A stretch of DNA of 55,439 nt from the NCBI GenBank assembly GCA_944387065.1, contig CALXDM010000010.1, forward strand, positions 1-55,439, written 5' to 3'. Below, one piece after another: positions 1 through 10,550 of the stretch. The notes beneath the pieces are model-generated. The model searched no databases, was not told the origin of the DNA, and saw nothing but the letters and a program-made list of their open reading frames with translations. How positions within the stretch are numbered: the first letter of the stretch is position 1; each line of letters starts with the position of its first letter. The translations under genes were made by a program, and so were the position numbers. Source of the DNA: an uncultured Oscillospiraceae bacterium. Its GTDB lineage: Bacteria; Bacillota; Clostridia; Oscillospirales; Oscillospiraceae.

Positions 1-77
1 TTGGCGGTGGCCATGCGCTTGCGGAAGCCGTGCACCTTGGAGCGGTGACGCTTCTTGGGCTGATAGGTACGAACCAT
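1..77 (-). CDS. rpmH: 50S ribosomal protein L34 (3' end outside window)
   Basis: Encodes the first 25 residues of L34, a small basic protein of the large ribosomal subunit. The start [14 protein letters not shown] and the following [10 protein letters not shown] segment match the universally conserved family. L34 is about 44 residues long, so roughly the last 19 lie beyond base 1. The ATG is preceded at 85-92 by a perfect Shine-Dalgarno complement. rpmH diverging from dnaA is the classic origin-side arrangement in Firmicutes; rnpA and yidC would be expected further left. Confidence 0.96.
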   Translation of the reverse strand, partial: MVRTYQPKKRHRSKVHGFRKRMATA

Positions 78-193
78 GGGGGAACACCTCCTGTATAAAA
101 TTGCGGCGGACAACCCGCCGCCTCCACAACGTCTCCAGCCTGGAAACGCGGTTGACCTGTTTGGCGCCGGAAATCGGCGCATATGCACATGGG

Positions 194-222
194 ATTATAC
201 CGGATTCTCCCTGCCCTGTCAA
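194..222 (-). promoter_or_regulatory. sigma-A promoter of rpmH
   Basis: Read on the minus strand: TTGACA (217-222), a 17-base spacer and TATAAT (194-199). Both hexamers are perfect consensus, pointing at rpmH about 115 bases downstream. Confidence 0.88.
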
Positions 223-258
223 TCCAATTTCACAGAAAACCCTGACCTTTCCCTTTGT

Positions 259-274
259 ATACAAGATCTTGTAT
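259..274. repeat. perfect 16-bp palindrome
   Basis: ATACAAGATCTTGTAT is a perfect inverted repeat with no spacer. It lies about 35 bases upstream of the rpmH -35 and about 90 bases upstream of the dnaA -35. It looks like a dimeric regulator operator, but the protein is unknown. Confidence 0.6.
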
Positions 275-363
275 CAGATATTCAGCCCATCCACAATCAT
301 TTTTCCAACACCCAAGTTGATTGCCACTTTTCCACGGGAGGAAAGGAAAAGGTGGAAAAACTC

Positions 364-392
364 TTGTGAACGCACCTGTTTTTTGCTATAAT
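364..392 (+). promoter_or_regulatory. sigma-A promoter of dnaA
   Basis: TTGTGA (364-369), 17 bases, TATAAT (387-392). The predicted transcript starts about 30 bases before the dnaA ATG. Imperfect DnaA-box-like words just upstream are compatible with DnaA autoregulation. Confidence 0.87.
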
Positions 393-428
393 TATGTGGT
401 TATCATAATGCACGTTTGAGGTGACGCC

Positions 429-1751
429 ATGTCGATGAAATCAGCCGCCGATATTTGGGAAAAAGCAAAAAGCCTGATGGAGGCGGAGCTGACTGCCGTG
501 TCCATCGAAACCTGGTTCGGCGATGTGGAGGCGGTCGCCCTAGAGGAGACCAGGCTGATCCTGTGCGTTCCCACCGAATTTAAGCGCAACATCATCCAAA
601 CCCGATTCCTGACCACTGTGGAGAAGACCTTGCGGGAACTGTTTTCCTTTGAAGTGGGGGTCGCCCTGTTGCTGCCTGAGGAGCGGGAAAAGTACCAGTC
701 GGGCGCGGCCGCCCAAAGGATTGATAGCCCTTACCGCTCCTATACTTTTGACCGCTTCGTAGTGGGCTCCACCAACAAGTTTGCCTTCACCGCCGCGGAA
801 AAGGTGGCCGACGAACCGGGTGGGGCCTACAACCCCTTATTCATCTATGGACAGTCCGGGCTGGGCAAGACCCACCTGCTCCACGCCATCGCCAACCGGG
901 TGCAGGAAAACCACCCGGATTACCGCATCTTGTACATCAAGAGCGAGGAATTCGTCAACGAGCTGATCCGGAACCTGATCCAGGGTCAGGATATGCAGGA
1001 GTTTCGCAACAAGTACCGCACGGTGGACCTATTTTTGATGGACGACGTACAGTTCATCGCCGGCAAGGACTCCAGTGAGGAGGAACTGTTTCACACCTTT
1101 AACACCCTGTATGAGCAGGGCAAGCAGATCGTGCTCACCTCCGACCGACCTCCCCAGGAGATGCTCCGGCTGGAACAGCGTCTCAAAACCCGCTTTGAGC
1201 AGGGCCTGCCCGCCGACATCCAGCCTCCCGATTATGAGACCAGGGTGGCCATCCTGAAAAACAAATCCATCGAACGTGGCATCGTGCTGCCCGACCCGGT
1301 CCTCAGCTATGTGGCGGAGAATATCACCGCCAACGTCCGGCAGATCGAAGGGGTGGTCAACAAGATCATGGCCTTCCAGGAGCTGATGGGCGCCCAGGTA
1401 AACGTGGAGAACACCATCCGGGCGGTGCGGGACATCCTGCGCGCCAAGGAAGACTTTCTCCCCTCGGCGGACACCATCATTCAAGAGGTGGCCCGCTTCT
1501 ATGAACTGGAAAGCGACGCGCTGCGGGGACAGAGCCAGAACAAAGAGATCTCCACGGCCCGCAACGTGGCCATGTACATCATCCGGGAAATGACCCAGCT
1601 ATCCCTGGCCGAAATCGGCCAGCAGTTTGGCGGGCGCCACCACTCCACCGTGCTCAACTCCATCAACCGAGTGGAGAAGTACCGAAAGAACCAGCCCGAG
1701 TTCAACGAGATCATCCGGGACATCACCAACGCGGTCAACTCCGCCTACTGA
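429..1751 (+). CDS. dnaA: chromosomal replication initiator protein DnaA
   Basis: 440-residue AAA+ initiator that binds DnaA boxes and opens the origin. Visible parts in order: N-terminal helicase-loading domain, a short linker near residues 85-100, Walker A GQSGLGKT (141-148), Walker B LFLMDDVQF (DD at 205-206), and the C-terminal DNA-binding domain IV with the signature GGRHHSTVLN from about residue 401. Length is typical for Firmicutes. The ATG at 429 has GAGGTG five bases upstream; a second in-frame ATG at 435 is spaced less well. First gene of the dnaA-dnaN-recF-gyrBA cluster. Confidence 0.98.
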   Translation: MSMKSAADIWEKAKSLMEAELTAVSIETWFGDVEAVALEETRLILCVPTEFKRNIIQTRFLTTVEKTLRELFSFEVGVALLLPEEREKYQSGAAAQRIDSPYRSYTFDRFVVGSTNKFAFTAAEKVADEPGGAYNPLFIYGQSGLGKTHLLHAIANRVQENHPDYRILYIKSEEFVNELIRNLIQGQDMQEFRNKYRTVDLFLMDDVQFIAGKDSSEEELFHTFNTLYEQGKQIVLTSDRPPQEMLRLEQRLKTRFEQGLPADIQPPDYETRVAILKNKSIERGIVLPDPVLSYVAENITANVRQIEGVVNKIMAFQELMGAQVNVENTIRAVRDILRAKEDFLPSADTIIQEVARFYELESDALRGQSQNKEISTARNVAMYIIREMTQLSLAEIGQQFGGRHHSTVLNSINRVEKYRKNQPEFNEIIRDITNAVNSAY

Positions 1752-1982
1752 CCTTCTCCACATCCCTGCGGACTGTGGTGTGGAAGGCTGTGGAAAAAAT
1801 AAACGGCTCTCATGTAAACCATCATCCTGTTGAAATTTTGTGGAATGTTTTGCGCCGCCATATGCCGTGTCTTACCAAGACTTTCAACCAGTTTTCCACA
1901 GCTTCCGCCAACCCTACTATAGACTACGAATTGAAATACTCCTCCCCTATATTGACCGGCGGGGAGAGAAAGGAAACCTGCC
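1752..1982 (+). other. oriC: candidate oriC between dnaA and dnaN
   Basis: The gap carries DnaA-box-like sites one mismatch from TTATCCACA: TTCTCCACA at 1754-1762, TTTTCCACA reversed at 1789-1797, and TTTTCCACA at 1892-1900. A weaker reversed box lies at 1839-1847. After the last strong box and a GC-rich stretch comes CTACTATAGACTAC (1914-1927), which resembles the DnaA-trio unwinding element of the Bacillus subtilis origin, then AT-richer sequence. This is the same location as the B. subtilis unwinding site. Assignment is by inspection; no skew analysis was run. Confidence 0.72.
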
Positions 1983-3101
1983 ATGAAATTTTCCTGTGAG
2001 AAAGCACTGCTGCAAACCGCCGTCACCACAGCTGGGCGGGTAGTGGCTGCCAAGAGCTCCATCCTCGCCCTGGAAGGTGTGCTGCTGGAGGGCTTGGACA
2101 GCGGGCTGCAAGTCAGCGGCTACAACCTGGAAACAGGCATTGTCACAAAAGTGGAGGCGGAGGTAGCCAATCCTGGATCCATTGTGCTGCCCGCACGCCT
2201 GTTTGGAGAGATCATCCGGAAACTGCCCGACGATATGGTCAGCGTGTCCACACAGGGCACCAAGGTGCATATCAGCTGCGGCCCCACCTCCTTTGACATC
2301 CTGGGCAGCAGCGCGGAGGAATTCCCTGAGCTGCCCGCCGTGGATGAGGGCAACCGTTTGAACATTGAACAGGGCACTTTGCGCTCCATGATCTCCCGGG
2401 TCATCTTTGCCGTCAGCGATAATGAAAGCCGGCCCGTCCACACCGGCGCGCTGTTTGAGGTAGATGGGAACGAGCTGACCATGGTGGCGGTGGACGGTTA
2501 CCGCCTGGCTCTGCGCCGGGAGGAGATCCTTCAAAAGGAGGGAGGAGAGCAGTTCTCCTTCGTGGTGCCCGGGGCGGCCCTGTCCGAGGTGGACAAGATC
2601 TGCGCGGACAGCGACGAGCCGGTCCAGGTGACCGAAGGGGAGCGGCACATCACCTTCCGCATGGGTTCCACCCTGCTGGTGGCCCGGCGGCTGGAGGGGG
2701 AGTTCCTCAACTACCGGCAGACCATTCCCCAGAATAACTCCGTCAGCCTGGAAGCGGATACCGGCGCGCTGCAGCGCTCTATCGACCGGGCGTCTCTCAT
2801 CATCAATGACAAGCTGAAAAGCCCCCTACGGTGCAAATTTGAGGACGGTTCGCTGTCCATCTCCTCCCAGACCGCCATTGGCTCGGCCTTTGACCGCTGC
2901 CCGGTGGTGGGGGACGGGAAGGGGCTGGAGATCGGATTTAACAACAGATTCCTGATGGAGGCGGTGAAAGCGGCTCCCGCAGAGCAGGTCCGTCTGGAGC
3001 TGAATACCCCCACTTCCCCCTGCCTGATCCTGCCCACAAAGGGGCAGCCAGAGCGGTTCCTGTATATGGTATTGCCGGTGCGGTTGAAAGCGGAGAAGTA
3101 G
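1983..3101 (+). CDS. dnaN: DNA polymerase III subunit beta (sliding clamp)
   Basis: 372-residue processivity clamp, normal for the family, made of three repeated clamp folds. Family-typical stretches include [14 protein letters not shown] at the N-terminus, [13 protein letters not shown] in the middle and [10 protein letters not shown] at the C-terminus, where the clamp normally shapes its partner-binding cleft. The ATG has AAAGGA eight bases upstream. It follows the candidate oriC and precedes the S4-protein and recF genes. Confidence 0.97.
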   Translation: MKFSCEKALLQTAVTTAGRVVAAKSSILALEGVLLEGLDSGLQVSGYNLETGIVTKVEAEVANPGSIVLPARLFGEIIRKLPDDMVSVSTQGTKVHISCGPTSFDILGSSAEEFPELPAVDEGNRLNIEQGTLRSMISRVIFAVSDNESRPVHTGALFEVDGNELTMVAVDGYRLALRREEILQKEGGEQFSFVVPGAALSEVDKICADSDEPVQVTEGERHITFRMGSTLLVARRLEGEFLNYRQTIPQNNSVSLEADTGALQRSIDRASLIINDKLKSPLRCKFEDGSLSISSQTAIGSAFDRCPVVGDGKGLEIGFNNRFLMEAVKAAPAEQVRLELNTPTSPCLILPTKGQPERFLYMVLPVRLKAEK

Positions 3102-3144
3102 GCACAGATCTGGAGAGCGGGACGTTGAGGGGAGGGCGCGGGGA

Positions 3145-3360
3145 ATGCGGGAGATGCGGGTCAAGATCACAACGGAATGGATCAAGCTGGACGCCCTGCT
3201 GAAGTTTGCCGGAGCGGCGAATACCGGAGGGGCGGCCAAGGCAGCTGTCCAGGGAGGGGCTGTGACGGTCAATGGCGAGATATGCACCCAGCGCGGTCGG
3301 AAGATCCGGCCCGGCGACCGGGTGGAGCTGGGCGGGGAGACCGCCCTGGTGGTGGAATGA
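3145..3360 (+). CDS. S4-domain RNA-binding protein of the dnaN-recF cluster (YaaA/RlbA type)
   Basis: 71-residue S4-like protein. The core [42 protein letters not shown] is the short alpha-L S4 fold of the YaaA family that sits between dnaN and recF in Firmicutes. It is thought to bind RNA or ribosomes, but the role is not well defined. Start at 3145 is chosen because GGGGAGGG lies eight bases upstream; a second ATG is at 3154. The stop overlaps the recF start as ATGA, indicating translational coupling. Confidence 0.9.
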   Translation: MREMRVKITTEWIKLDALLKFAGAANTGGAAKAAVQGGAVTVNGEICTQRGRKIRPGDRVELGGETALVVE

Positions 3361-4460
3361 CCGTCAACGGGCTCACCCTGGATTTTTTTCGGAACTACAC
3401 CCACCTGGAGGTCAGCTTTGACCCCGGCGTGAACGTCATCGTGGGGGAGAACGCCCAGGGAAAGACCAACCTGGTGGAGGCGGCGGCCTACCTCTCCTCC
3501 GCATCCTCCCACCGGGCCAGGTATGACCGGGAACTGATCCAGTTTGGGATCGACCGGGCCTTCCTGAAAGCGGAACTTTTCAGCCGGAAGCGGGACTATG
3601 TCCTGGAGGCCCAGCTCATCCGGGGAATGCGTCGGCAGCTCTGGTCCAACGGGGTGCGGCTGAAGTCGGCGGGAGAGCTGGCGGGGATTTTAACCACGGT
3701 GCTGTTCTGCCCGGAGGACCTCTACCTCATCCGGGCGGGAGCGGGGGACCGGCGGCGGTTTCTGGACAGCTGCATCTGCCAGCTTCGGCCCAGGTACGCA
3801 GCCGCCTTGTCCGAGTATCATCGGCTGCACGAGCAGAAGGGCAGGATCCTCCGGGACTGGGAGGAGAAGCCCTCCCTACTGGGGGCGCTGGACGACTACT
3901 CCCTGCGCATGGCCCAATGCGGGGCCATCCTCATCCATTACCGGGCCCACTTTATCAAGAAGCTCAACCAGACCGCTCCCGCCATCCATACAGACTGCTC
4001 CGGTGGGCGGGAAGGGCTGGAGCTGTCCTATGACACGGTATCCACCGTTCTGGATCCGTTGGCCAGCCCCAAGCAGATCTTGGGACAGCTGCTGGATCAC
4101 CAAGAGCGGCACCGGCAGGCGGAGATTGATTCCCACTCCTGCCTGACAGGTCCTCACCGGGATGAGTTGGTCATCCAGATTGATGGGAATCTGGCCAAGA
4201 CTTTCGCTTCCCAAGGCCAGGTGCGCACCGCCGCGCTGGCGCTGAAGCTGGCTGCCCGGGACATCCTCTATCAGGACACCGGGGAGTGGCCGGTGCTGCT
4301 GCTGGACGACGTGCTGTCCGAGCTGGATCACCGCAGGCAGGAGTTTGTCCTCAACCGCATCACCTCCGGCCAGGTCTTGATCACTTGTTGTGAGGAAGAA
4401 AAACTGGCCCAACTGAGGACAGGGCGCGCCTTTCGCATCCATGCCGGCAAGCTGGTGTGA
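3357..4460 (+). CDS. recF: DNA replication and repair protein RecF
   Basis: 367-residue SMC-like ATPase that helps load RecA at single-stranded gaps. It shows the N-terminal LTLDFFRNY motif, Walker [10 protein letters not shown] near residue 30, the conserved GPHRDEL block, the [15 protein letters not shown] signature and Walker [13 protein letters not shown] near the C-terminus. The reading frame stays open upstream, but the true start is the ATG at 3357, which overlaps the preceding stop and gives the normal family N-terminus. Confidence 0.96.
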   Translation: MTVNGLTLDFFRNYTHLEVSFDPGVNVIVGENAQGKTNLVEAAAYLSSASSHRARYDRELIQFGIDRAFLKAELFSRKRDYVLEAQLIRGMRRQLWSNGVRLKSAGELAGILTTVLFCPEDLYLIRAGAGDRRRFLDSCICQLRPRYAAALSEYHRLHEQKGRILRDWEEKPSLLGALDDYSLRMAQCGAILIHYRAHFIKKLNQTAPAIHTDCSGGREGLELSYDTVSTVLDPLASPKQILGQLLDHQERHRQAEIDSHSCLTGPHRDELVIQIDGNLAKTFASQGQVRTAALALKLAARDILYQDTGEWPVLLLDDVLSELDHRRQEFVLNRITSGQVLITCCEEEKLAQLRTGRAFRIHAGKLV

Positions 4461-4479
4461 CATTCCGGAGGAGGATTTC

Positions 4480-4743
4480 ATGTATCTGCATCTGGGACAA
4501 TCGGTGAGCGTTCCGGAATCTTCGATTCTGGGACTGTTTGACCTGGATAACGCCACCTGGTCCTTCCGCACTCGGTACTTCCTGCGCCAGGCGGAGCAGG
4601 AGGGTCGGGTGCGGGATGTGGGGGGCGATCTGCCCAGGTCCTTCCTGCTGTGTCAGCAGGGGGAGGAGGAAGCGGAAGTCTATCTTTCCCCGGTCAACAC
4701 CGCAACCCTGCTTCGCAGAGTGGAGCAGGCTGGATTTGAGTGA
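4480..4743 (+). CDS. remB: DUF370 family protein, RemB/YaaB type
   Basis: 87-residue DUF370 protein opening with MYLHLGQSVSVPESSILGL, the typical start of the extracellular matrix regulatory B family found between recF and gyrB in Firmicutes. In B. subtilis, RemA and RemB affect matrix genes; RemA is the proven DNA-binding protein and RemB is less characterised. The start has GGAGGAGG just upstream, and this sets it at 4480 rather than the in-frame ATG at 4441 inside recF. The middle of the protein (residues 22-65) diverges from Bacillus. Confidence 0.86.
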   Translation: MYLHLGQSVSVPESSILGLFDLDNATWSFRTRYFLRQAEQEGRVRDVGGDLPRSFLLCQQGEEEAEVYLSPVNTATLLRRVEQAGFE

Positions 4744-4758
4744 ATGGGAGGAATGAGT

Positions 4759-4836
4759 ATGGAGTTCATCCAGTACCTTGGGTTTGAGCTGGAACAGGAT
4801 CTGGAGAGCGATCCGGATTTCTGCCCCATGGAGTGA
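4759..4836 (+). CDS. possible 25-residue acidic peptide
   Basis: Small ORF in the remB-gyrB gap, beginning MEFIQYLGFELEQDLE and ending near DFCPME. GGGAGG lies about eight bases before the ATG at 4759; an in-frame ATG at 4753 is too close to that site. Net charge is strongly negative and there is one cysteine. No family is recognised. Position inside a highly expressed operon supports translation, but length alone makes it uncertain. Confidence 0.38.
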   Translation: MEFIQYLGFELEQDLESDPDFCPME

Positions 4837-4842
4837 GTTTAG

Positions 4843-6828
<1,986 letters not shown>

Positions 6829-6830
6829 TT

Positions 6831-6852
6831 CCCATCCCTGTTAAGGGATGGG
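6831..6852 (+). other. hairpin in the gyrB-gyrA gap
   Basis: CCCATCCCT, loop gtta, AGGGATGGG: a perfect 9-bp stem two bases after the gyrB stop, with no U-run. More likely an mRNA processing or stabilising element than a terminator, since gyrA has no obvious promoter of its own. Confidence 0.5.
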
Positions 6853-6937
6853 AGCCCGAACCGAGAATTGAGAAATTTGCCGGCGGGGCCGGCCACCCAG
6901 CCCACCGGGCAAACTTCATGAGGAGGGACCTCCAGTC

Positions 6938-9460
6938 ATGGCAAAAGACGAGTATATGAGCCGGGACATCTCCTTTCCTGATCAAAAGATCGTAGAGATC
7001 AACCTGGAGCATGAGATGCAGGCGGCGTACATCGAGTACGCCATGTCCGTCATTGTGGGCCGGGCCCTGCCCGACGTGCGGGACGGCTTGAAACCGGTCC
7101 ACCGCCGCATCCTCTACTCCATGTATGAGAGCGGTTTGACCTCTGACAAGCCCTTCAAAAAGTCGGCCACCTGCGTGGGCGATGTGCTGGGCAAGTACCA
7201 TCCCCACGGGGATCAGTCTGTCTACGACGCACTGGTGCGCCTGGCCCAGGATTTCTCCATGCGCTACCCCCTGGTGGATGGACATGGCAACTTTGGCTCG
7301 GTGGACGGGGATCCTCCCGCCGCCTACCGTTACACCGAGGCCCGTATGGCCAGGATTGCCAACGAGATGATGCGGGACATCGACAAGGAGACGGTGAACT
7401 GGGACCCCAACTTCGACGAGTCGCTGAAGGAGCCCCGGGTGGTGCCCTCCCGGTTCCCCAACCTGCTGGTGAACGGCTCGTCTGGCATCGCCGTGGGCAT
7501 GACCACCAACATCCCGCCCCATAACCTGCGGGAGGTCATCGACGGGGTGGTCTGCATTCTGGAAAATGAGCACGCCACCCTGGATGACCTGATGGAGCAT
7601 ATCAAGGGGCCGGACTTTCCCACCCGGGGTATCATCATGGGGCGGGCGGGCATCCGGGCGGCCTATGCCACCGGAAAGGGACACATCCGGGTCCGGGCCC
7701 GCACGGAGATGGAGGAGTTTGGAAACGGCCGCACCCGTATCATTGTCACCGAGCTGCCCTACCAGGTGAACAAGGCCAGATTGGTGGAGAACATTGCCGA
7801 CCAGGTGAAGGAGAAGCGGCTGGACGGCATCTCCGGCCTGCGGGACGAGTCGGACGGCAAGCGGGGAATGCGCATCGTCATCGAGCTGAAGAAGGACGCC
7901 AATCCACAGGTGACCCTGAACCGGCTGTTTGCCCAGACCCAGATGCAGACCACCTTCGGGGTGATCCTGCTGGCCCTGGTCAACGACCAGAAGCAGCCCA
8001 AGGTGCTCACCCTGCGCCAGATTTTGGACGAGTACATCGCCTTCCAGGAGGAGGTCATCACCCGGCGCACCCAGTACGACCTGAAGAAAGCCCAGGAGCG
8101 GGCCCATCTGCTGGAAGGGCTGCTGATCGCCCAGGACAACATCGACGAGGTTATCCGCATCATCCGGGCCAGCTACGACGACGCCAAGGAAAAGCTGATG
8201 GAGCGCTTCGGCCTGGATGACATCCAGGCCCAGGCCATTCTGGATATGCGGCTGAAGGCCTTACAGGGGCTGGACCGGGAGAAGCTGGAGGCAGAGTACC
8301 GGGAGCTGGCCGAGCGCATCGACTACTATCAGCGGCTGCTTCAAGACGGGGCGATGCTGCGGGGGGTGCTCAAGCAGGAGCTGCTGGAGATCCGGGACCG
8401 ATATGGGGACGAGCGCAAGACCGAGATCGGCTTTGCCGAGGACGATTTGGACGTGGAGGATCTGATCGTCGAAGAGCAGTGTGTGTTCACCATGACCGCA
8501 GGGGGTTACATCAAGCGCACCTGCGCCCGGGAGTATGCCGCTCAGGGCAAGGGGGGGATGGGTAAGAAGTCCATGTCCACCCGGGAGGAGGACTATGTGA
8601 ACACGGTGTTCACCGCCTCCACCCACGACTACATCCTATTCTTCACCGACAAGGGCCGGGTGTTCCGCAAGAAGGGCTATCAGATACCGGAGGCGGGCCG
8701 CACCGCCCGGGGGACCAACATCGTCAACGTGCTCCAGGTGGAGGCGGGGGAGAAGGTGTCGGCCATGATCCACACCCGGGACATCACCGACGAAGGGCGC
8801 TTCCTGGTGATGATCACCCGCAACGGAACGGTCAAGCGTCTGCCAGTGGTCACCCTGAAGAACCTGCGCAACAATGGTCTGCGCGTGATCACCCTGGAGG
8901 ATGGGGACGAGCTGATGGTGGTGCGGGAGACCGACGGAACCAAGCACATCCTCATCGCCACCCACGATGGCATGGCCGTGTGCTTTGCCGAAACCGATGT
9001 GCGCCCCACCGGGCGGGGTTCCATGGGGGTGCGGGGCATCCGTCTGCGCCCTGGGGATTATGTGGTGGGGGCGGCCCGGGCAAATCCGGGCCGGGCGGTG
9101 CTGACCATCACCGAGCATGGCTACGGCAAGCGCACCCCGGTGGAGGACTATCGGATCACCAGCCGGGGGGGCGTGGGTATCAAGAACTACGCCGTCACCG
9201 ACAAGACCGGCCGGGTGGTGGGCATCAAGGTGGTGGACGGCACGGAGGACCTGCTGCTGGTCACCCAGTCTGGTACGCTGCTGCGCACTGGGGTGGATTC
9301 CATCCGGATGGCGGGCCGGGCCACCCAGGGGGTCATCGTCATGCGCTTGAAGGAAGCGGGGGACCAAGTGATCGCCATGGCCCTGGCGGACAAGGAGACG
9401 GAGGGGGAGACTGAAGTCCCTGAGGCATCCGAGACGCCGGCGGAGGGCGGCGAGGGCTGA
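6938..9460 (+). CDS. gyrA: DNA gyrase subunit A
   Basis: 840-residue breakage-reunion subunit. The catalytic tyrosine is Tyr132 in [10 protein letters not shown]. The quinolone region reads [13 protein letters not shown], with Gln93 where Escherichia coli has Ser83, while Asp97 (E. coli Asp87) is kept. The beta-pinwheel C-terminal domain begins with a divergent GyrA box, QGKGGMG (536-542), in place of QRRGGKG. The acidic tail is typical. The ATG follows GGAGGGACCTCCAGTC. Confidence 0.98.
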   Translation: MAKDEYMSRDISFPDQKIVEINLEHEMQAAYIEYAMSVIVGRALPDVRDGLKPVHRRILYSMYESGLTSDKPFKKSATCVGDVLGKYHPHGDQSVYDALVRLAQDFSMRYPLVDGHGNFGSVDGDPPAAYRYTEARMARIANEMMRDIDKETVNWDPNFDESLKEPRVVPSRFPNLLVNGSSGIAVGMTTNIPPHNLREVIDGVVCILENEHATLDDLMEHIKGPDFPTRGIIMGRAGIRAAYATGKGHIRVRARTEMEEFGNGRTRIIVTELPYQVNKARLVENIADQVKEKRLDGISGLRDESDGKRGMRIVIELKKDANPQVTLNRLFAQTQMQTTFGVILLALVNDQKQPKVLTLRQILDEYIAFQEEVITRRTQYDLKKAQERAHLLEGLLIAQDNIDEVIRIIRASYDDAKEKLMERFGLDDIQAQAILDMRLKALQGLDREKLEAEYRELAERIDYYQRLLQDGAMLRGVLKQELLEIRDRYGDERKTEIGFAEDDLDVEDLIVEEQCVFTMTAGGYIKRTCAREYAAQGKGGMGKKSMSTREEDYVNTVFTASTHDYILFFTDKGRVFRKKGYQIPEAGRTARGTNIVNVLQVEAGEKVSAMIHTRDITDEGRFLVMITRNGTVKRLPVVTLKNLRNNGLRVITLEDGDELMVVRETDGTKHILIATHDGMAVCFAETDVRPTGRGSMGVRGIRLRPGDYVVGAARANPGRAVLTITEHGYGKRTPVEDYRITSRGGVGIKNYAVTDKTGRVVGIKVVDGTEDLLLVTQSGTLLRTGVDSIRMAGRATQGVIVMRLKEAGDQVIAMALADKETEGETEVPEASETPAEGGEG

Positions 9461-9556
9461 GCCATCAGCCAGTTTCAGGAGAGCCCGTTTCCTGGGAAAT
9501 GGAGTGCCGATTCCGGCAGGGAAACCGACAGTCGACCGGGGGAAACTGCCGGTGGG

Positions 9557-9586
9557 TTGCGCCGGTGTTGGCGGGTGTGATAGGAT
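9557..9586 (+). promoter_or_regulatory. sigma-A-like promoter of the HTH gene
   Basis: TTGCGC (9557-9562), 18 bases, TAGGAT (9581-9586), about 33 bases before the start of the HTH gene. Moderate match. Confidence 0.55.
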
Positions 9587-9618
9587 TCAACCATCCGAGG
9601 AAAGTAGGTGTGGATGGG

Positions 9619-10011
9619 ATGAAGAAGCAGTCGTTGGGAGCCACGGTGGTCGCCCTTCGCAAGGAGAAGGGGATGACCCAGCTGGAGCTGGCCGAACAGA
9701 TGGGGGTGACGGACAAGGCGGTGTCCAAGTGGGAACGGGACCTGTCCTTGCCAGACGCGGCCTCTCTGCCCCGCCTGGCGGAAGTCCTGGGGATCTCGGT
9801 GGACGAGCTGATGCAGGGCCGAGCCGCCGCCCGCGGTAAGGGTGGAACAAGGGAGCTGGTTGTCCTGATTCTGCGGGGGGTGGCGATGGCAATGGGGATC
9901 TCCGTGGCGGTGCTGTCTGCCCTGGATCGGATCGCGGTCAGCTCTGCCCTGTTCCTGCTGGGGATCGGCCTGGCCTGTCTGGCTATCGCCCAGTTTGACC
10001 GGGAGGAGTGA
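9619..10011 (+). CDS. membrane-anchored XRE-family HTH regulator
   Basis: 130 residues. Residues 1-65 form a Cro/C1-type helix-turn-helix ([20 protein letters not shown], then [17 protein letters not shown]). The C-terminal half has two hydrophobic segments separated by LDRIAVSS, so the protein is probably held at the membrane. DNA target and signal are unknown. Start at 9619 is set by AGGTG eight bases upstream; upstream in-frame codons give no family-like sequence. It is in tandem with rnhA. Confidence 0.82.
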   Translation: MKKQSLGATVVALRKEKGMTQLELAEQMGVTDKAVSKWERDLSLPDAASLPRLAEVLGISVDELMQGRAAARGKGGTRELVVLILRGVAMAMGISVAVLSALDRIAVSSALFLLGIGLACLAIAQFDREE

Positions 10012-10051
10012 ACCCGCTCTTCCCATCAGCCCTGTGAAAAGGAGAGGTTGC

Positions 10052-10510
10052 ATGAAAAAGGTGACCCTGTATACCGATGGAGCCTGTTCCGGCAACCCTG
10101 GGCCCGGCGGATGGGGGGCCATCCTGCTATACGGAGCGCATCGAAGGGAGATGAGCGGGGGAGAGGCGTCCACCACCAACAACCGCATGGAGCTCACCGG
10201 GGTGATCCGGGGGCTGGAGGCGCTGAAGGAACCCTGCATGGTGGAGCTGTACTCCGATTCCAAGTACGTCATTGACGCGCTGGAAAAGGGATGGGCAAAA
10301 AGCTGGAAGGCTCGGGGGTGGGTGAAGGGAGACAAAAAGCCCGCCCTGAACCCAGACCTGTGGGCACGGCTGTTGGAGCTGTGTGAACGCCACCAGGTCA
10401 ACCTTCACTGGGTCAAGGGCCATGCAGACAACCCATATAACAACCGCTGTGACGAGCTGGCGGTTGCACAGTGGCAGAAACTAAAAGTGAACAGCGGTGG
10501 CCCAGCATAG
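10052..10510 (+). CDS. rnhA: ribonuclease HI
   Basis: 152-residue RNase HI that cuts RNA in RNA-DNA hybrids. All four metal-binding acids are visible: Asp9 in [17 protein letters not shown], Glu47 in NNRMELTG, Asp69 in LYSDSKYV and Asp134 in NRCDELA, plus the basic protrusion around residues 80-97. Start ATG has GGAGAGG four bases upstream. The last codons (SGGPA) and the stop lie inside the terminator hairpin at 10490-10527. Confidence 0.95.
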   Translation: MKKVTLYTDGACSGNPGPGGWGAILLYGAHRREMSGGEASTTNNRMELTGVIRGLEALKEPCMVELYSDSKYVIDALEKGWAKSWKARGWVKGDKKPALNPDLWARLLELCERHQVNLHWVKGHADNPYNNRCDELAVAQWQKLKVNSGGPA

Positions 10511-10527
10511 GCTGGGCCACCGCTGTT
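10490..10527. terminator. bidirectional terminator between rnhA and aspS
   Basis: A perfect 17-bp stem (10490-10506 with 10511-10527) with a 4-base loop ATAG that contains the rnhA stop codon. It is followed by CTTGTTT on the plus strand and by a T-containing tract on the minus strand, so it can end both converging operons. Confidence 0.85.
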
Positions 10528-10550
10528 CTTGTTTGAGGAAGCGTCCCCTT

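Larger units (their letters stand above)
78..428. other. rpmH-dnaA divergent intergenic region
   Basis: 351 bases without a credible gene. It holds one consensus promoter in each direction (194-222 minus, 364-392 plus), a perfect 16-base palindrome (259-274), and loose DnaA-box-like words: CCATCCACA near 288, TTTTCCACG near 328 and its reverse form near 351. The boxes are two or more mismatches from TTATCCACA, so this looks like an autoregulated dnaA promoter region more than the main origin. Confidence 0.6.

Noticed and set aside
78..428. rpmH-dnaA gap as the main origin
   Set aside because: DnaA-box-like words there have two or more mismatches and no DnaA-trio follows; the dnaA-dnaN gap is the better candidate, though a bipartite origin is not excluded.
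9487..9500. Noc-like GTTTCCTGGGAAAT, with a similar word at 39210-39223
   Set aside because: Both have a central mismatch (CCTGGG for CCCGGG) that breaks the palindrome, so they were not counted as Noc sites.
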